DNA from: Hymenobacter sp. GOD-10R
GTDB lineage: Bacteria; Bacteroidota; Bacteroidia; Cytophagales; Hymenobacteraceae
Direction: 5' to 3'
NCBI RefSeq assembly: GCF_035609205.1
Contig: NZ_CP141184.1
Coordinates: 6,252,501 to 6,316,500, forward strand
Length of the DNA stretch: 64,000 nt
Positions 61,660 to 64,000 of the stretch are shown in pieces; position 1 is the first letter of the stretch, and the number at the start of each line of letters is the position of its first letter. The translations under genes and the position numbers were made by a program. Below the pieces are notes generated by a model. That model was not told the origin of the DNA. It did not search any database and was given only the letters and a program-made list of their open reading frames with translations.

Positions 61660-62949
61660 TTAGAAGCCGCCGCGGTACTTATACGTCTGCGCTACTTTAT
61701 CGATAGCCACTACGTACGCAGCGATACGCATGGTCACGTTGTACTTCTCTGCTGTTGCGTACACCTTCTCGAAAGCATCCGACATGATGCGCTCAGCGCG
61801 CTCAATTACCATGTCTTCGCTCCATTTGTAGCCCAGGCGGTTTTGCACCCACTCGAAGTACGACACCGTAACGCCGCCCGAGTTAGCTAAAATATCGGGT
61901 ACTACCATGATGCGCTTGTCGCGGATGATGGCGTCGGCAGAAGCAGCCGTTGGGCCGTTGGCTCCTTCTACAATCAGGCGTGCCTTGATATCGTGGGCAT
62001 TGTGCTCGTTGATTACGTCTTCAACGGCAGCAGGCACTAACACGTCAACGGGCGAAATGAGCAACTCGTCAGCATCCATTTTCACGGCGCCAGTAAAGCC
62101 TTCCAACCGACCATTATGGACGTTTTTGTAAGCAATGGCTTCGTCGATGTTGATGCCGTTCTCGTTCCAGTAAGCGCCACTGATATCCGATACGCCTTTC
62201 ACTTTCAAGCCTTTCTCAGAAAGCAGCTTTGCGGCCCAAGAGCCCACATTGCCAAAGCCTTGCACAGCCACTGAGGATTGCGTGGGGTCCATATCTAGCT
62301 TTTTCATGGCAGCAATAGCAGCTACCATTACGCCGCGGCCGGTAGCTTCTACGCGGCCCAGCGAACCACCTAGCACCAGCGGCTTACCCGTCACGACGGC
62401 CGGCGAAGTCATACCCGTGGTTTTGGAGAATTCGTCCATCAGCCACGCCATTTCGCGCGGACCAGTACCCATATCAGGGGCCGGAATGTCGCGGTCGGGG
62501 CCGAAGACGTCTTTCATTGCCAGCGTGTAGCCGCGCGTCAGGCGCTCAATCTCGCCGGGGCTCATGGTGCTCGGATCGCAGATAATACCGCCCTTGGCAC
62601 CGCCGTACGGAATGTCAACTACAGCGCACTTCCACGTCATCCAAGCGGCCAGGGCTTTTACCTCGTCGAGGTGAACGTGCATGTCGTAGCGGATACCGCC
62701 TTTAGAAGGACCTAGGATGGTGTTATGCACCACGCGGTAACCTTCAAACACACGCCGCTGCCCATTATCCATGGTCACGGGAATGTTGACGATAATTTGC
62801 TTGTCGGGTGCTTTCAAGACGTTGTACGTCTCGTCGTCAAGTCCGAGAATCTCAGCCGCGACATTAAAGCGCGACATCATGGATTCGAGAGGATTGTCGC
62901 GGTCCACGAGGGGAGCCGGTTCTTTATACACAGTGCTAACAGGTGGCAT
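61660..62949 (-). CDS. gdhA: Glutamate dehydrogenase (Glu/Leu/Phe/Val family)
   Basis: A 429-residue cytosolic enzyme linking glutamate and 2-oxoglutarate with ammonia. The substrate site shows ILGPSKGGIRYDMHVHLDEV and WMTWKCAVVDIPYGGAKGGI, with the catalytic Lys in PYGGAKGG. DIPAPDMGTGPREMAWLMDE and the NAD-binding GSLGRVEATGRGVMVAAIAA with VAVQGFGNVGSWAAKLLSEK follow. The length fits the RocG/GudB-type catabolic NAD enzyme rather than the longer NADP form. The leader contains an inverted repeat near a TACCTTTG element. Confidence 0.93.
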   Translation of the reverse strand: MPPVSTVYKEPAPLVDRDNPLESMMSRFNVAAEILGLDDETYNVLKAPDKQIIVNIPVTMDNGQRRVFEGYRVVHNTILGPSKGGIRYDMHVHLDEVKALAAWMTWKCAVVDIPYGGAKGGIICDPSTMSPGEIERLTRGYTLAMKDVFGPDRDIPAPDMGTGPREMAWLMDEFSKTTGMTSPAVVTGKPLVLGGSLGRVEATGRGVMVAAIAAMKKLDMDPTQSSVAVQGFGNVGSWAAKLLSEKGLKVKGVSDISGAYWNENGINIDEAIAYKNVHNGRLEGFTGAVKMDADELLISPVDVLVPAAVEDVINEHNAHDIKARLIVEGANGPTAASADAIIRDKRIMVVPDILANSGGVTVSYFEWVQNRLGYKWSEDMVIERAERIMSDAFEKVYATAEKYNVTMRIAAYVVAIDKVAQTYKYRGGF

Positions 62950-62985
62950 GTGAATAGGAAATTATGGGTGGGTGGAGAGAAAAAT

Positions 62986-63016
62986 GAGCTGTAAACAAGG
63001 GGTGGAGCTACAGCTC
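62986..63016 (-). promoter_or_regulatory. Leader inverted repeat of gdhA
   Basis: GAGCTGTA (62986-62993) and TACAGCTC (63009-63016) form an 8-bp perfect inverted repeat with a 15-base spacer. It sits just downstream of the predicted transcription start of gdhA. It could be a leader hairpin or an operator. Confidence 0.4.
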
Positions 63017-63031
63017 GTTAAAAATGTGCGG

Positions 63032-63039
63032 CAAAGGTA
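63032..63039 (-). promoter_or_regulatory. -7 promoter element of gdhA
   Basis: Read leftward this is TACCTTTG, a full match to TAnnTTTG, about 83 bp before the ATG. No TTTG is found at the matching -33 distance, so the promoter may be activator-dependent or the match may be chance. Confidence 0.4.
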
Positions 63040-63176
63040 GCAGCTCCCTTGCATACGTTTACGATAACACAACAGGTGCAAATCCCGTGCAATGGTTGCC
63101 TATTTATATAGAGCTAGGTGTTTTTACTATGAATAAACAACAAACCAACACGATAGTACCTCTGAAGGCTAGCTTC

Positions 63177-64000
63177 TTAACCGAATAATAACTGCAGTAC
63201 GACCAGCACGGGCACCACAAATAAGAAGGCGTCGAACCGGTCGAGTAGGCCGCCGTGGCCGGGCATGATGCGGCCAGAGTCTTTCACATCGACGCTACGC
63301 TTGAGCATCGACTCAGCTAGGTCGCCTAGTACGCCGAACACGGCCACAACGCCGGCAGCAACTAAGCGATGCACGAGCGGCATTTCGGGCAGCAAATACC
63401 CTAGGCCCCAGCCGACCAGCAGCGTAAGCAGAGTGCCGCCGATCCAACCTTCCCACGTTTTGCCGGGTGAAATGCTAGGGGCTAGCTTGTGCTTGCCGAA
63501 GGTTTTGCCAGCGGCATAAGCCCCGATGTCGGCCGTCCAGACAAGCAAGAGTAGAGCGAGAATGCGGCGGTAGTCATAACCATTTTCGGTGAATACCAGT
63601 GCATTGAGCAAACTCATGGGTAAGCTCACATAGAGTAAGCCGAGCAGCGCTACCCCGACATTGGCAAAGGGCGAAAAAGATTGATTCGGCCGAGGCCACG
63701 CAAACATCTCGCGCAGAATAAGCAAGGTGGGCAGCAAAAGCATGAGGGCCAATAGTGCATTCTGACCTACTGGAACGAAGTCAAACCAACCGCCTTTCTC
63801 CGGCCCGACGTACAACGATGCTTTCCGAGCTACCCCTTCATAATGGTATACACCATTCAGAAAATGGATAGCCCCGAACAATACTAAGCTCAGACAGCCC
63901 CCTAGCAACGCCGCCGGCTTGTACCCCGCCTTGCGCATCATACGGTAGAACTCCCACAGCATCCGCATCTGCACGAGCCCAAAAAACAGGGCGAACGTCC
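63177..64000 (-). CDS. cdsA: Phosphatidate cytidylyltransferase (5' end outside window)
   Basis: A partial inner-membrane enzyme making CDP-diacylglycerol from phosphatidate and CTP. The frame stays open to the right edge, encoding TFALFFGLVQMRMLWEFYRM, which matches the usual N-terminal part, so the GTG at 63974 is internal and about 25-30 residues are missing. Many hydrophobic segments are present. The CDP-DAG synthase signature is LLLVWTADIGAYAAGKTFGKHKLAPSIS (split here as WTADIGAYAAGKTFGKHK then LAPSISPGKTWEG). The end DSGRIMPGHGGLLDRFDAFL is the conserved C-terminal motif. Confidence 0.94.
   Translation of the reverse strand, partial: TFALFFGLVQMRMLWEFYRMMRKAGYKPAALLGGCLSLVLFGAIHFLNGVYHYEGVARKASLYVGPEKGGWFDFVPVGQNALLALMLLLPTLLILREMFAWPRPNQSFSPFANVGVALLGLLYVSLPMSLLNALVFTENGYDYRRILALLLLVWTADIGAYAAGKTFGKHKLAPSISPGKTWEGWIGGTLLTLLVGWGLGYLLPEMPLVHRLVAAGVVAVFGVLGDLAESMLKRSVDVKDSGRIMPGHGGLLDRFDAFLFVVPVLVVLQLLFG

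Overview
The window looks like chromosomal DNA of a Bacteroidota bacterium, most likely Hymenobacteraceae (Hymenobacter or a close relative). The support is two SusC/SusD pairs, type 9 secretion (T9SS) C-terminal sorting domains, a short archaeal-type prolyl-tRNA synthetase, TACCTTTG-type -7 promoter elements, and an unusual abundance of the word CCTAGG. The genus is an inference. I saw no rRNA, tRNA, CRISPR array, transposase or phage gene.

Region 1 (1-15954) is a polysaccharide utilisation locus (PUL) aimed at alpha-mannan or high-mannose glycoprotein. It holds a FucP-like MFS sugar permease (cut by the left edge), a LacI-family regulator, a GH92 alpha-mannosidase, a divergent SusC/SusD pair, a basic-secretory-protein-type zinc metalloprotease, a second GH92, a GH125 exo-alpha-mannosidase and a GH43-fold enzyme. 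The second GH92 has Gln where the first has the catalytic acid Glu, which suggests it acts on mannosyl-phosphate. Three related LacI-type operator palindromes lie between the divergent GH92 and SusC genes. Composite hairpin repeats separate GH92/GH125 and GH125/GH43.

Region 2 (16071-23440) is a surface-glycan module with a methyltransferase, two family 2 glycosyltransferases, two large polytopic membrane proteins of GT-C type, and a PIG-L-like deacetylase carrying a T9SS tail. Region 3 (23988-28801) holds an unknown lipoprotein, a TonB siderophore-type receptor behind a DtxR/IdeR-like palindrome, and a PepSY membrane protein, which together look like iron uptake.

Region 4 (28912-44126) is mixed: an OmpP1/FadL-like protein and a Gly/Tyr-rich lipoprotein, proS, an APC permease, a small unknown protein, a DinB-like protein, a Crp/Fnr regulator, an NfeD/flotillin pair, an OmpA-WD40-like protein, a lipoprotein, a 2OG-Fe(II) oxygenase and ChrA. 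Region 5 (44216-50469) is a six-gene leftward nucleotide-sugar operon (acetyltransferase, WbpO/TviB-like, galE, rfbB, WbpP/TviC-like, rfbA). Region 6 (50584-53597) has prmC, ribD, a free-methionine sulfoxide reductase and a VOC protein. Region 7 (53883-60410) holds a T9SS-exported SBBP-repeat protein and an orphan SusC/SusD pair with no adjacent enzyme. Region 8 (60712-64000) holds psd, gdhA and cdsA (cut by the right edge).

Many gene ends carry very long, nearly perfect hairpins flanked by A and T tracts, consistent with bidirectional intrinsic terminators. All functional calls come from reading motifs by eye; no database search was possible.
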